Assembly (NCBI RefSeq): GCF_024347435.1
Contig: NZ_AP025481.1
Span: forward strand, 434,001 to 498,000
DNA: 64,000 bases
Source: Vibrio cyclitrophicus
Lineage (GTDB): Bacteria; Pseudomonadota; Gammaproteobacteria; Enterobacterales; Vibrionaceae
Direction: 5' to 3'
The position numbers were made by a program, and so were the translations under genes. Positions 1-7,358 of the stretch are shown here, piece after piece. Under the pieces are notes generated by a model. That model ran no database searches, was not told where the DNA came from, and saw nothing but the letters and a program-made list of their open reading frames with translations. The stretch's first letter is position 1. Every line of letters begins with the position of its first letter.

Positions 1-308
1 TGAACTGCGGTTCACTCATCACCCAACCCAAAGACTTAGATCAAAATTGTCTAGGATTTGGCCAGTAAATCACCGAAGAAGGTAACGATTAACTCACACA
101 TTGAGGTGTTTTCTGCATTTTACTGGAACTATATGGAAAATTTCTGCTTTTCGTCATGTTCGATAAAGCAGTAATCAGGTAAGGTTCTGTTATTAAATGG
201 GTTATTAGACCGAGCCTGAACTGTTGAGATGACTAGACAGAATTGTTTCAGGGACAAAATACAGAATTATTCTGTCTAATATAGCTGTTATAAAACAAGG
301 AGTAGAGC
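1..308. other. Gene-free leading segment, part of cassette array flank
   Basis: I see no supportable gene here. No integron integrase is visible. A Shine-Dalgarno-like AAGGAG lies at 297-302, directly before the reading frame of the first cassette gene, and that frame is closed upstream by a TAG at 303-305. Confidence 0.4.
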
Positions 309-413
309 ATCGATAAATTACTCTCAAGGTCAGCTGAATACGAGAACTATGTTGACTACATACTAAGGCAACCGCTGTATGATGGTTCTGATAGGATTCG
401 AGTAAGCAGAATA

Positions 414-938
414 ATGTGCAGCGTATCATTGGAGCACGCTGAAAGTTTAAAGATTCTGCTAGCGACCAGAAACTTCACGTCTGCCCTTGGGCTATTAAGG
501 CTTCAGTTCGAGAGTCTAGTTCGGGGAATGTGGGTACTGTATGCTGCAAGTGATATAGCAGTAAGCAAACTAACTGCAGAGCTAAATGAAGAAAATCAAA
601 GAAGAGCCAACAATTTGCCGATGTTGAGCGAAATGATTAGCCAGTTGGAGAAGAAGGCCCCCAAAAATGCAGTAGATCCTATTCTCGAATTTAAAGAGTA
701 TTCTTGGAAACCGCTAAGCTCATACGTTCATGGAGGCTTACATGCTGTTGATAGACATAGCAAAGGGTATCCAGTTGCCATGATAGAACAGGTTTTGAAG
801 GCATCAAATGGTGTTAACGGGTTAGTTGCCGTTTTTGGTTCTATTCTCACTGGTCAAACGAATTTGACTCAAGATGTATATACATCATTTGATACATATG
901 TAGACATCTTTCAGATGAAGGGACCAGTTGTTTTATAA
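414..938 (+). CDS. DUF6988-like cassette protein (N-terminus probably extends upstream)
   Basis: Cytoplasmic protein without signal peptide. The segment around ALGLLRLQFESLVRGMWVLY resembles the conserved core I remember for the DUF6988 family, for which I know no established function. The first ATG is at 414, but the frame is open back to 306 and its residues (IDKLLSRSAEYENYVDYILR) look like genuine protein. AAGGAG at 297-302 would place initiation at an ATC codon at 309, giving about 209 aa. The stop at 936-938 overlaps the start of a downstream attC, as is typical for integron cassettes. Family assignment is from recall and moderate; the coding call is strong. Confidence 0.7.
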   Translation: MCSVSLEHAESLKILLATRNFTSALGLLRLQFESLVRGMWVLYAASDIAVSKLTAELNEENQRRANNLPMLSEMISQLEKKAPKNAVDPILEFKEYSWKPLSSYVHGGLHAVDRHSKGYPVAMIEQVLKASNGVNGLVAVFGSILTGQTNLTQDVYTSFDTYVDIFQMKGPVVL

Positions 939-1029
939 CAAAGCATTTAAGAGTGATTCGCAACGCTTGGCGTTTTCGCTTCGCTCAAGTATAGCCAAGC
1001 GCCGCTCACACCTTAATGCGGCGTTAGTT
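933..1029 (+). repeat. attC site (VCR-like), cassette 1
   Basis: The site begins TTATAAC, continues AAAGCATTTAAGAGTGATTC and CAACGCTTGGC, and ends GCGGCGTTAGTT with the core GTTAGTT at 1023-1029. This is the arrangement of Vibrio integron attC sites, with imperfect inverted repeats between the inverse core and the core. It overlaps the stop of the preceding gene. Confidence 0.88.
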
Positions 1030-1468
1030 TGCTAAGTGTAGAAATGAGTTTTAAGGGTAAAGCTTGGTTCTACGCTTAGAATGTTCACCTGTTCTTTTCT
1101 CGTAATTTGTCATTAAAATTATCATCATTCTTGGGCTGTATTTCGTCCCAGTAATTACGCGTTACTCATTCCTTTACCGCTTACTTGGTTCTTTTCTTAA
1201 AGGTCTTTTTCGCTTCTTCTTTGTTGCTGATACTTTGCGGTAAAGTGGGGTAATCGCGCACTTGGTTTTCAAGTTTTTCGTATGAATCCTTTCTTATTTG
1301 AAACGCGTGGAACTGTAGGTTTCCAGCGCATGCTGCTTCTTAGCCAAGCGCGTTTTGTTGGTGGTGTTTGAGTTTTGAACGGTTCAGTTTACTTATGCGC
1401 TCGAATTCATTATTTTAGCTGTCAATTCAGCACCTTGGTACCCAGCCTTTGGCTTGGTCGAGTAGGCA
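1030..1468. other. ORF-less integron cassette
   Basis: The segment between two attC sites, about 440 bp, carries no convincing open frame on either strand. Such non-coding cassettes are common in Vibrio arrays. It might hold a promoter, a small RNA or a decayed gene; nothing I can see distinguishes these. Confidence 0.5.
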
Positions 1469-1591
1469 AACTAACAAATTGCTTAAATGGACTGTTAACG
1501 CTTGGCATTTTCAGTTCCAATTAGGTTTGTGTTTAAGGTGCGTTGCTTTAGGTTGAGTGTGCGTTATCAGCCACTTAGCAAGGCGTTATGC
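1469..1591 (+). repeat. attC site, ORF-less cassette
   Basis: Begins AACTAACAAATTGCTTAAAT, includes AACGCTTGGCATTTTCAG, and ends AGCAAGGCGTTATGC with the core GTTATGC at 1585-1591. About 123 bp, within the normal range for Vibrio attC sites. Confidence 0.85.
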
Positions 1592-1679
1592 AACTAAATT
1601 CTAAATAGTGAGACAGGTTTGACTTGCATGCTTAGTCTAATCTCATTTGATAGCATTAAAACTATTGAAGAGAGATATT

Positions 1680-2324
1680 ATGATTCCTGTCAGACCTCCA
1701 ACAATTCAAGAATTTCTAGACGCCAAAAATACACAGGAGTTTTGGATTGGGTTTGTATTTAGTCTAGCTATGTGTATTGGGTTGACCGCTTTGTTAGCTT
1801 TTTGGGGATTAGTGAGCCTAAATAGAGAAATGAGTCCAAAAGCTGCATCAAATCAAATCGGTGGGGCTGGTGTTGTCGCGGGTAATACTGGTGGGAATAT
1901 CGTTGTGAATGATAAAGATACTATCACTGAAGCATTTGGTACTTCTATGAATGCAGCAATTGAAAAACAAAAATCGGAGAATATGGAGCTTTCATTGAAT
2001 CCGATGGCTCATATGGATAAATCAAATGTAATCTCGGATGTTGAGTTGCAAGTTATGAGCGTCACGGCATCAAAGCTTAATGATGGTGAGTTTGTTGCAG
2101 AGTACTCGTATAATTTTACGGGTCAGGATCCAATATCTATGATCACATTTATCGTCGGTGTGTACCGCGATGACTTAAGAATTGGAACAACTTCAATAGC
2201 GACAGGTAGCGTTTTTGCCGATAAAAAAGAGTACAAAGGACTATCTAAGTTCGATACAAGCGAATTGCCTTTGCCATTCTCCCAAACTGACCGCTTGATT
2301 GTAGAACGTGTGATCGGCATGTAG
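1680..2324 (+). CDS. Cassette-encoded single-pass membrane protein, unknown function
   Basis: The start at 1680 is preferred over an upstream TTG at 1647 because AGAGAG lies about 7 nt before this ATG. The predicted protein of 214 aa has a short cytoplasmic-looking head, one hydrophobic segment around residues 20-44 (FWIGFVFSLAMCIGLTALLA), then a long hydrophilic domain with a glycine-rich stretch (GGAGVVAGNTGGN). I do not recognise the family. It sits alone between two attC sites in cassette orientation. Confidence 0.75.
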   Translation: MIPVRPPTIQEFLDAKNTQEFWIGFVFSLAMCIGLTALLAFWGLVSLNREMSPKAASNQIGGAGVVAGNTGGNIVVNDKDTITEAFGTSMNAAIEKQKSENMELSLNPMAHMDKSNVISDVELQVMSVTASKLNDGEFVAEYSYNFTGQDPISMITFIVGVYRDDLRIGTTSIATGSVFADKKEYKGLSKFDTSELPLPFSQTDRLIVERVIGM

Positions 2325-2332
2325 AGTTATTT

Positions 2333-2460
2333 GCATAACAAAGCGTTTAAGACAGATTCCCAACGCTTGGCATTTTCGGTTTGCTTTGAATTTAGTGTTT
2401 ACGGCACAATGGTTTAGGTTTGGTGGTCTGCGTTGCTCACTACTTAACGCGGCGTTAGTT
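2333..2460 (+). repeat. attC site
   Basis: Begins GCATAACAAAGCGTTTAAGA, continues CCAACGCTTGGCATTTTCGG, and ends TTAACGCGGCGTTAGTT with the core GTTAGTT at 2454-2460. A typical long Vibrio-type attC. Confidence 0.88.
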
Positions 2461-2475
2461 TTACAAAGGTAGATT

Positions 2476-2922
2476 ATGGATCAATACGAAGAAAAAGCGC
2501 TTAAAGATATAGAACAGTGCGGATGTCATATTCTCCATATAATGGAAGAGGATGAGTACCCAGGATTCTCTTATTCAATTGGTATAGAGAAAACAAGCAG
2601 TCAACCAGAGATAATAATCACCGGTTTAAATCAAGAAGTAGCACATTGGATTGCAAACGAATACAACAATAGAGTTAAAGCTGGTGAGATATTTAAGCCA
2701 GATGAATACTATTCAGACTTCCTTGAAGGATTTAATATAACTTTTAAAGAAGTAAGTCCAGAATACTACGCTGAATACTTTGGTTGGGCTAACTGGCTTT
2801 ACAAAGGCAATAATTTCAAAGTCCTTCAGTTCATCTATCCGGATACTTCTGGTGTTTGGCCTTGGGATTCTGAAGCATCCGCAAATTTTAAATGGTTTTT
2901 ACCTAAGCTATATGCAAACTAA
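2476..2922 (+). CDS. DUF4262 domain protein (cassette)
   Basis: 148 aa soluble protein filling one cassette. The N-terminal half has the pattern of DUF4262: a short helix, then GCHILHIMEEDEYPGFSYSIGI followed by PEIIITGL, with a GVWPWD motif near the C-terminus. The biochemical role of DUF4262 is not established to my knowledge; members are frequent in mobile cassettes. The ATG at 2476 follows AAAGGTAG. The stop lies inside the start of the next attC. Confidence 0.82.
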   Translation: MDQYEEKALKDIEQCGCHILHIMEEDEYPGFSYSIGIEKTSSQPEIIITGLNQEVAHWIANEYNNRVKAGEIFKPDEYYSDFLEGFNITFKEVSPEYYAEYFGWANWLYKGNNFKVLQFIYPDTSGVWPWDSEASANFKWFLPKLYAN

Positions 2923-3035
2923 CAAATTGTTCAAGAGTGATTCGGCAAGTGTGGCATTTTTACTATGCGTTGATTTTAGTGGTTAAGGTGGTATGCGGAG
3001 GCTCAGGTATTGCGTGCCTCACACCTTAACAAGGC
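2917..3035 (+). repeat. attC site interrupted before its core by an IS1111-type element
   Basis: The left part begins AACTAACAAATTGTTCAAGA and runs to TTAACAAGGC at 3035, where the IS begins. The missing core GTTAGGT resumes at 4269-4275, immediately after the element. Joining 3035 to 4269 restores AAGGC-GTTAGGT, a normal attC end. Confidence 0.88.
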
Positions 3036-3301
3036 TACATGGATTCCCCCGGTTGTCAAACATCCGCTAAACTTATGTTGATGGGTTTTGGACTGCCGCT
3101 CTACATTCGGCCTACTTATCGACGATTCGCATACGTCGTGGTCCTGATGACTTTGCGCGACTGCGGTGCCTTATTCGTTAGATTACATCTAGTGTGTCCG
3201 CCGCATTAACAGGCTCTCCGTAAGTGGTCTTAACCTATCTCCATCATTAGCGTCTGCAATGACCCGGTGGGTTTAACTCTTTATGCTGCTTAGTTTTTTA
3301 T
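3036..3301 (-). ncRNA. Candidate IS1111 guide (seek/bridge) RNA region
   Basis: Noncoding region downstream of the transposase. On the plus strand it contains ATTCGTTAG (3173-3181), identical to the right IS-end/attC-core junction at 4265-4273. Further on it contains ATTAACAGGC (3205-3214), closely matching the attC left flank TTAACAAGGC. Two target-matching blocks separated by about 25 nt are what a two-part guide loop would show. IS1111-group elements are known to encode such RNAs here; the exact transcript ends cannot be read by eye. Confidence 0.5.
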
Positions 3302-4199
3302 TTAAGCAGCATAGTTTTCGTATTCTGTTTGATTGTGTAAAAGCGACCATATAATTCGTGCGCTCTTCGCGGCCAGTGCCACTATTGCTCGGTTTATTCC
3401 TCTTCGTTCTAGAACGCCGCGACACCACTGACTTAATTTATCTTGCTTGTCGCCAAGGTTGGCAATCACGGCTTTTATCAAATTGAGAGCCATTGCCTAT
3501 CGAAGCGAGTATCGCAGTAGCGGTTTGAGGACCAATGCCTCGAACCTTCATCACTCGTTGAACATTAGCGCTGACCTTAGCAAAAGAGTCAAAGACTTGC
3601 TCGGTATCGGCGATACGTTGATTTAATTCACCAAGGTGGTGATAAGCATCGGCAATCACCGTTCTAGCGAGATGTGGCAGTTCATTTTCTGCATCTTCGA
3701 GCATTAAGGGAATCTGTTTCATCAATGAAGAGCGACCAACGGGAATGATCAACCCGAACTCAGAAAGTAGGGCGCGCATGCGATTCATAAGCGCGGTGCG
3801 TTCACGAACTCAATGCTCTCTCATTCTATGTACCGATAAGATAGCTTGTTGCTCGGGGGACTTAGCAGGCACAAAGCGAGTTGATGGCCGCTGAACAGCT
3901 TCGCATATGGCAACGGCATCATTAAGGTCGTTCTTTCCCTTGGTTCGATAAGGAATTACGTATTTAACGGCCATAATGCGGGTGTCGTGACCCAGTTTAT
4001 TGAGTGTTCTTGCCCAATAATGTGCACCACCACACGCTTCAACACCTATACGCATGAGTGGCATATTTGCTATTGTAGTCAGTAGTTTAGAGCGGGTTAC
4101 TGACTTATGAAGTATGACCTTACCATTTTGGTCTACGGCATGAAGACTAAAGTGGTTTTTAGCTAGGTCGATACCGCAGAAATAAGAATAATCAGACAT
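3302..4199 (-). pseudogene. Broken IS1111-type transposase (DEDD/Transposase_20)
   Basis: The reading starts at 4199 (MSDYSYFCGIDLAKNHFSLH) with the N-terminal RuvC-like D of the DEDD family and the KNDLNDAVAI region. After HRMREH the frame meets TGA at about 3810-3812, then continues in the same frame (VRERTALMNRMRALL), so a single sense codon has become a stop. Near 3480 the frame changes: GNGSQFDKS is followed in another frame by ALNLIKAVIANLGDKQ and the usual C-terminus. The intervening catalytic C-terminal segment, expected to hold the conserved serine, is missing. The gene is therefore inactive. Confidence 0.87.
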
Positions 4200-4291
4200 G
4201 GTGCCTCCGATGCATTTAAGTACCACATAAGTGTGGCAGATCCTCGGTAGGGGGAATCCATGTCATTCGTTAGGTAATTAAGGATATATAT

Positions 4292-5104
4292 TTGAATTTC
4301 TATTGGGTAAATCAAGCGAACTTTAAAGAAGAGTTGAGTAGAGGGGTAATCCTTTCTCATGTTGATAGTACACACCATGCACGATTACGAATCATGGATG
4401 TTCGAAAGGGAGATTTGATTTTTTCTTTTGATAGCGATGGTTTTCAAGCTGTTATAGAAGCATCTTCTGAGCCTAAAACTTCTGATGCGATTGAATATAC
4501 TGTAAGTGGTGATTATCACTTGTTGGATAAGCGTGTGAGTTTAAATCGTATTGTGCCATTGATATTAGATGAGCTGCCGGATCTATATTCTCCAATTAAT
4601 AAATTGGGTAATCGCTGTGAGGGGTATTTATACAAAGTAGACAGAGTCGTTGCTGAGCGTTTATTATTAATTGCTAATATCCATCAAAAATTACTAAATT
4701 CAGTTGATTCAGTAGGTGTGGGTACAAAAAGAAGCGAAAGTGTTGTTAGCAGAATAGTTAGAGATACAAAAGTAACTCTGGAAGTAAAATCAATGTATGA
4801 CAATACCTGTCAGGTTTGCAATGAGGTCTTGCTTACGCCCAAAGGAAAATATTCTGAAGGGGCCCATATTATTCCATTAGGGAACCCCTATGGTGGGGAT
4901 GATGTTATTTCTAATATGCTGTGTTTATGCCCTAATCATCATGCATTATTCGACAAATTCGCTTTTACAGTTGAACCGTCAGGTCGTGTTATTGGTATCC
5001 GTCCTGAGAAAATAACGAGGCATGAAGACCATGATATATCTGCTAAAAGCTTAGAATGGCATAACAAAACATATAATGATGTGCGCAAGGGAATCATTAC
5101 CTAA
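4292..5104 (+). CDS. EVE-HNH protein, likely modification-dependent (type IV) restriction endonuclease
   Basis: 270 aa. The N-terminal 110 residues resemble an EVE/PUA-like domain (FYWVNQANFKEEL, then RKGDLIFSFD), which in related proteins reads modified cytosines. The C-terminus is an HNH nuclease: CQVCNEVLLTPKG, GAHIIPLGNPYGGDD, and SNMLCLCPNHHALFDKFAF, with two CxxC-like pairs and catalytic His residues. EVE-HNH fusions, including Vibrio enzymes, cleave hydroxymethyl- or methylcytosine-containing DNA. The start is a TTG at 4292 with TAAGGA 7 nt upstream. The gene begins only 24 nt after the IS end, so outward transcription from the element is possible. Confidence 0.83.
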   Translation: MNFYWVNQANFKEELSRGVILSHVDSTHHARLRIMDVRKGDLIFSFDSDGFQAVIEASSEPKTSDAIEYTVSGDYHLLDKRVSLNRIVPLILDELPDLYSPINKLGNRCEGYLYKVDRVVAERLLLIANIHQKLLNSVDSVGVGTKRSESVVSRIVRDTKVTLEVKSMYDNTCQVCNEVLLTPKGKYSEGAHIIPLGNPYGGDDVISNMLCLCPNHHALFDKFAFTVEPSGRVIGIRPEKITRHEDHDISAKSLEWHNKTYNDVRKGIIT

Positions 5105-5203
5105 CAAATTGCTCAAGTAGATGCTAATACGTGTGGCATTTTTGGTTTGAAGTGATGTAGGCTTTGCTAGTAGGCGTCAGCACTACTTAGCAAGGCGTTA
5201 TAT
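5099..5203 (+). repeat. attC site
   Basis: Begins ACCTAACAAATTGCTCAAG and ends CTTAGCAAGGCGTTATAT with the core GTTATAT at 5197-5203. It overlaps the stop codon of the upstream EVE-HNH gene. Confidence 0.85.
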
Positions 5204-5214
5204 TTTCGGAGTGT

Positions 5215-5784
5215 ATGATGAACGACTTTGATGTAAATCTGGATAAGCTGGGACAAATACGGGATTCTTTAGTAGCTCCAAAATTTATTTGGTCATTAGC
5301 AAGAAAACTGAAACAACAGAGCCGAACTTTAGCGTTAAATGCCCCAAATAGTGATCTGTCTTTACCATCAAATCCTGGGATTTATTACTTTGAAGCTAAA
5401 TTTAACTTCAAAGATTATGAATATCTTGAAGACTTTGGTAATAGTTGGGGAGTAATTAGATCAAAAAACCTTCCTAAAGGGGTTTCTAGGTACTATCCGA
5501 GTCGAGCGAAGAATCATATCTCCCGTTTAAAGCAAGGGAAATTTATACCGTTATACCTCGGTAAGCGTGACAATTTGAGTGATAGGATTATCAATCATTT
5601 AGATGGAAGCGAAGAGTCGGGTACATATGCGTTAAAACTTAGAAGTCGCCCTGAATTACTTTCTGGTGTCGAATTAAGGTATAGTTTTCATGAGTTTAAT
5701 ATAAATCCGAGAGCATATTTTGGTGTCGAAGTTATAGAAAAAGCTCTCAGGGAAGTGTTTAATCCAATCATAGGCAAGCAATAA
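5215..5784 (+). CDS. GIY-YIG nuclease-like cassette protein
   Basis: 189 aa. The order of motifs fits a GIY-YIG fold: PGIYYFEA (first tyrosine strand), a long insertion, then PLYLGKRDNLSDRIINHL (YIG-like strand, the conserved arginine and a histidine), and near the C-terminus EVIEKALREVFNPIIGKQ with a glutamate suited to metal binding. The roughly 50-residue insertion between the GIY and YIG strands is larger than usual. The target is unknown; it could be a mobile-element or restriction-type nuclease. GGAG precedes the paired ATG codons (5215/5218). Confidence 0.68.
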   Translation: MMNDFDVNLDKLGQIRDSLVAPKFIWSLARKLKQQSRTLALNAPNSDLSLPSNPGIYYFEAKFNFKDYEYLEDFGNSWGVIRSKNLPKGVSRYYPSRAKNHISRLKQGKFIPLYLGKRDNLSDRIINHLDGSEESGTYALKLRSRPELLSGVELRYSFHEFNINPRAYFGVEVIEKALREVFNPIIGKQ

Positions 5785-5786
5785 AA

Positions 5787-5818
5787 ATATAACAAAGCGT
5801 TCAAGACATATTCTGTAG
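5787..5818 (+). repeat. attC left-arm remnant
   Basis: ATATAACAAAGCGTTCAAGA begins a normal attC, but the rest is lost where an IS right-end relic abuts it (about 5819). The core has degenerated to GTCAGCT at 5886 beyond the relic. Confidence 0.65.
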
Positions 5819-5885
5819 TTGACCCGGTGTAATTGAGCACTGAATAAGTGTAGTAGATCCTCGGTAGGGGGAATCCATGTCATTC
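5819..5885. mobile_element. IS1111-type right-end relic
   Basis: About 67 bp matching the last part of the element at 3036-4268: TAGATCCTCGGTAGGGGG followed by AATCCATGTCATTC, ending exactly before a core-like GTCAGCT. No transposase is left. Confidence 0.8.
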
Positions 5886-5954
5886 GTCAGCTTTAAAAAC
5901 CATTCTGTAATTCTAGTTAATAAATGAACATCTCAAAATAAAGGGAGTTTTTAT

Positions 5955-6257
5955 ATGAAAGTCATTACCAATCTTTTCCTAGCATCAATTGCTTTATTTA
6001 GCCCATTACAAGTACACGCAACTGACATTGATCAGCAGACAGTGTGTACGGCTGTTAGCTGGAAGGTGGCTGATAATGTTGGAAAGTGTAAGACGGGCCA
6101 AAAAATCGCATTTTTGCCCAACTCATTTGGAAACGAACAACTCCCAATTATGTTTATAGCAGTGAACTGTGACATGCGCTATAACGTGAGCTTAACTAAT
6201 GGAGGTGCTGTGTGTTTATTCAAGCCAGTAGAAAATGTTGTTGTAGCATCAGAGTAA
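5955..6257 (+). CDS. Small secreted protein of unknown function (cassette)
   Basis: 100 aa with a clear signal peptide (MKVITNLFLASIALF, likely cleavage after VHA). The mature part of about 78 residues has four cysteines (VCTAVSW, GKCKTG, VNCDMRY, AVCLFKP), enough for two disulfides, and a KIAFLPNSFGNEQLPIMFIA core. I recall similar cassette-borne proteins but no function. AAGGGAG precedes the ATG at a good distance. Confidence 0.75.
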   Translation: MKVITNLFLASIALFSPLQVHATDIDQQTVCTAVSWKVADNVGKCKTGQKIAFLPNSFGNEQLPIMFIAVNCDMRYNVSLTNGGAVCLFKPVENVVVASE

Positions 6258-6258
6258 A

Positions 6259-6358
6259 AGCTAACAAGGCACTTAAACGTAGCTCAAATATTGGTTTATC
6301 TTTCGTTTCGCTAAACATTTTAAACCACTATTTTGGCTCGCTTAGTACGGTGTTATAC
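6259..6358 (+). repeat. attC site
   Basis: Starts AGCTAACAAGGCACTTAAACG and ends TTAGTACGGTGTTATAC with the core GTTATAC at 6352-6358. The internal part is divergent (A+T-rich) compared with the other sites. Confidence 0.72.
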
Positions 6359-6470
6359 CGATGAAAATAATTGAAGGAATCGACTTTGGCTAAAGCATGA
6401 AAATTAGAAGAAAATCCATATAATTCGCTATAAAGCAGGAAGCTAATCAGCTACCTGCCTTCTAATTAAC

Positions 6471-6824
6471 TTAGCTGAAGCTTTTATCTGACGTTATCTT
6501 CGCTAAACCAGAGATTACCTTCCAAAGAGTGTAAATAGCAGCTGCCAATAGGAAAATATAACCGACTACAAATACAGCTGTAACAGCACCTAAGATTGTT
6601 AAAATGATAGAAACCCAAAAGGTTTTAGTAATATTGTCGTAGTGGTCTGCAAAAATTGTCCCTTGAGCATCGGACTTTTTGACTATTCCCCAGATACCGC
6701 CAATTAGAAAACTAATACCGGTAAAAAAGCCTAATAGCATTAGCGCGTATGCGACAATAGCATGAGTTTTTGCGTTTTTGTCTACTTGAGTTAGTTCAGA
6801 ATTGACTGGTTGTACATTTTCCAT
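6471..6824 (-). CDS. DUF4870-like membrane protein, reverse-oriented cassette
   Basis: 117 aa with three hydrophobic segments: AIVAYALMLLGFFTGISFL, FWVSIILTILGAVTAVFVVG and an adjoining FLLAAAIYTLWKVISGL. The layout (helix, GGIWGIVKK loop with a hydrophilic stretch, two helices) is that of small DUF4870/Tic20-like proteins. It is the only gene in this array on the minus strand, so it must carry its own promoter. AAGGAC precedes the ATG. Function unknown. Confidence 0.7.
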   Translation of the reverse strand: MENVQPVNSELTQVDKNAKTHAIVAYALMLLGFFTGISFLIGGIWGIVKKSDAQGTIFADHYDNITKTFWVSIILTILGAVTAVFVVGYIFLLAAAIYTLWKVISGLAKITSDKSFS

Positions 6825-6932
6825 TTTTTTAGTCCTTTAAGTGAAATTGGATGCTATGTTACTGATTTAATATGTGTTTGGTAAGTCATTTTTATAAAAA
6901 TGTGTTTGAATTCGCATTTTGTTGGGAAAGCT

Positions 6933-7054
6933 TTATAACAAAGCGTTGAAGATAGATTCGCAACGCTCGGTATGTCTACTGTGCGTTGGGTTTAGTGATT
7001 AAGGTGGTATGCGGCGGTGACATCGGTATTACGTTGATCACCCCTTAACAGGGC
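6933..7054 (+). repeat. attC site interrupted by a truncated IS1111-type element
   Basis: Begins TTATAACAAAGCGTTGAAGA, includes CGCAACGCTCGG, and runs to CTTAACAGGGC at 7054 where the IS left end starts. A core-like GTTAAAGC follows the relic at 7195. Confidence 0.82.
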
Positions 7055-7194
7055 CACATGGACTCCCCTGGCAGTCAAACATCCGCTCACCTTGTGTTAA
7101 TGGGGTTTGGACTGACGCTATACGTTCGGCCTATTTATCGACGATTCGCATACGTCGTGGCCTTGGCTACTTTTCGGCTGCAGTTGCCTTATTC
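7055..7194. mobile_element. 140 bp IS1111-type left-end relic ending at the guide sequence
   Basis: Starts CAC then ATGGACTCCCC, the 3 nt offset subterminal repeat, and aligns along its whole length with 3036-3176 (shared blocks include GTCAAACATCCGCT and CGACGATTCGCATACGTCGTGG). Similarity stops after ATTCGTTA, the internal block that mimics the IS right junction. It looks like a minimal derivative lacking any transposase. Short open frames inside it are not genes. Confidence 0.82.
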
Positions 7195-7358
7195 GTTAAA
7201 GCAAATAGTGGAAATTAAGCATTCTTCTTGTGAATGTAAGTGTTGTGTGAGCTGAAGTGCAAAAATGCAATAAGTTGAATATTTAGTTTTGGCTGTTCGT
7301 ATTTTGTAAGTTATTGTTATAAATAATGTTTAGTGTCCATGTAACAAGGAAGTAAGAA

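Larger units (their letters stand above)
3036..4268 (-). mobile_element. IS1111-type (IS110 family) insertion sequence in an attC site
   Basis: 1,233 bp. A 12 bp inverted repeat ATGGATTCCCCC is found 3 nt from the left end (after TAC, 3039-3050) and, inverted, 7 nt from the right end (4250-4261, followed by GTCATTC). The 3/7 nt asymmetric subterminal repeats are a hallmark of the IS1111 group. Flanks show no target duplication and rejoin to an intact attC, matching the attC-targeting IS1111 group known from integrons. The transposase is on the minus strand with a 265 bp noncoding region downstream of it, the side where IS1111-group guide RNAs lie. The copy is probably immobile because the transposase is broken. 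Confidence 0.88.

Noticed and set aside
7058..7255. 65-codon open frame over the IS relic
   Set aside because: It reads through noncoding IS sequence and across the relic border; no ribosome binding site.
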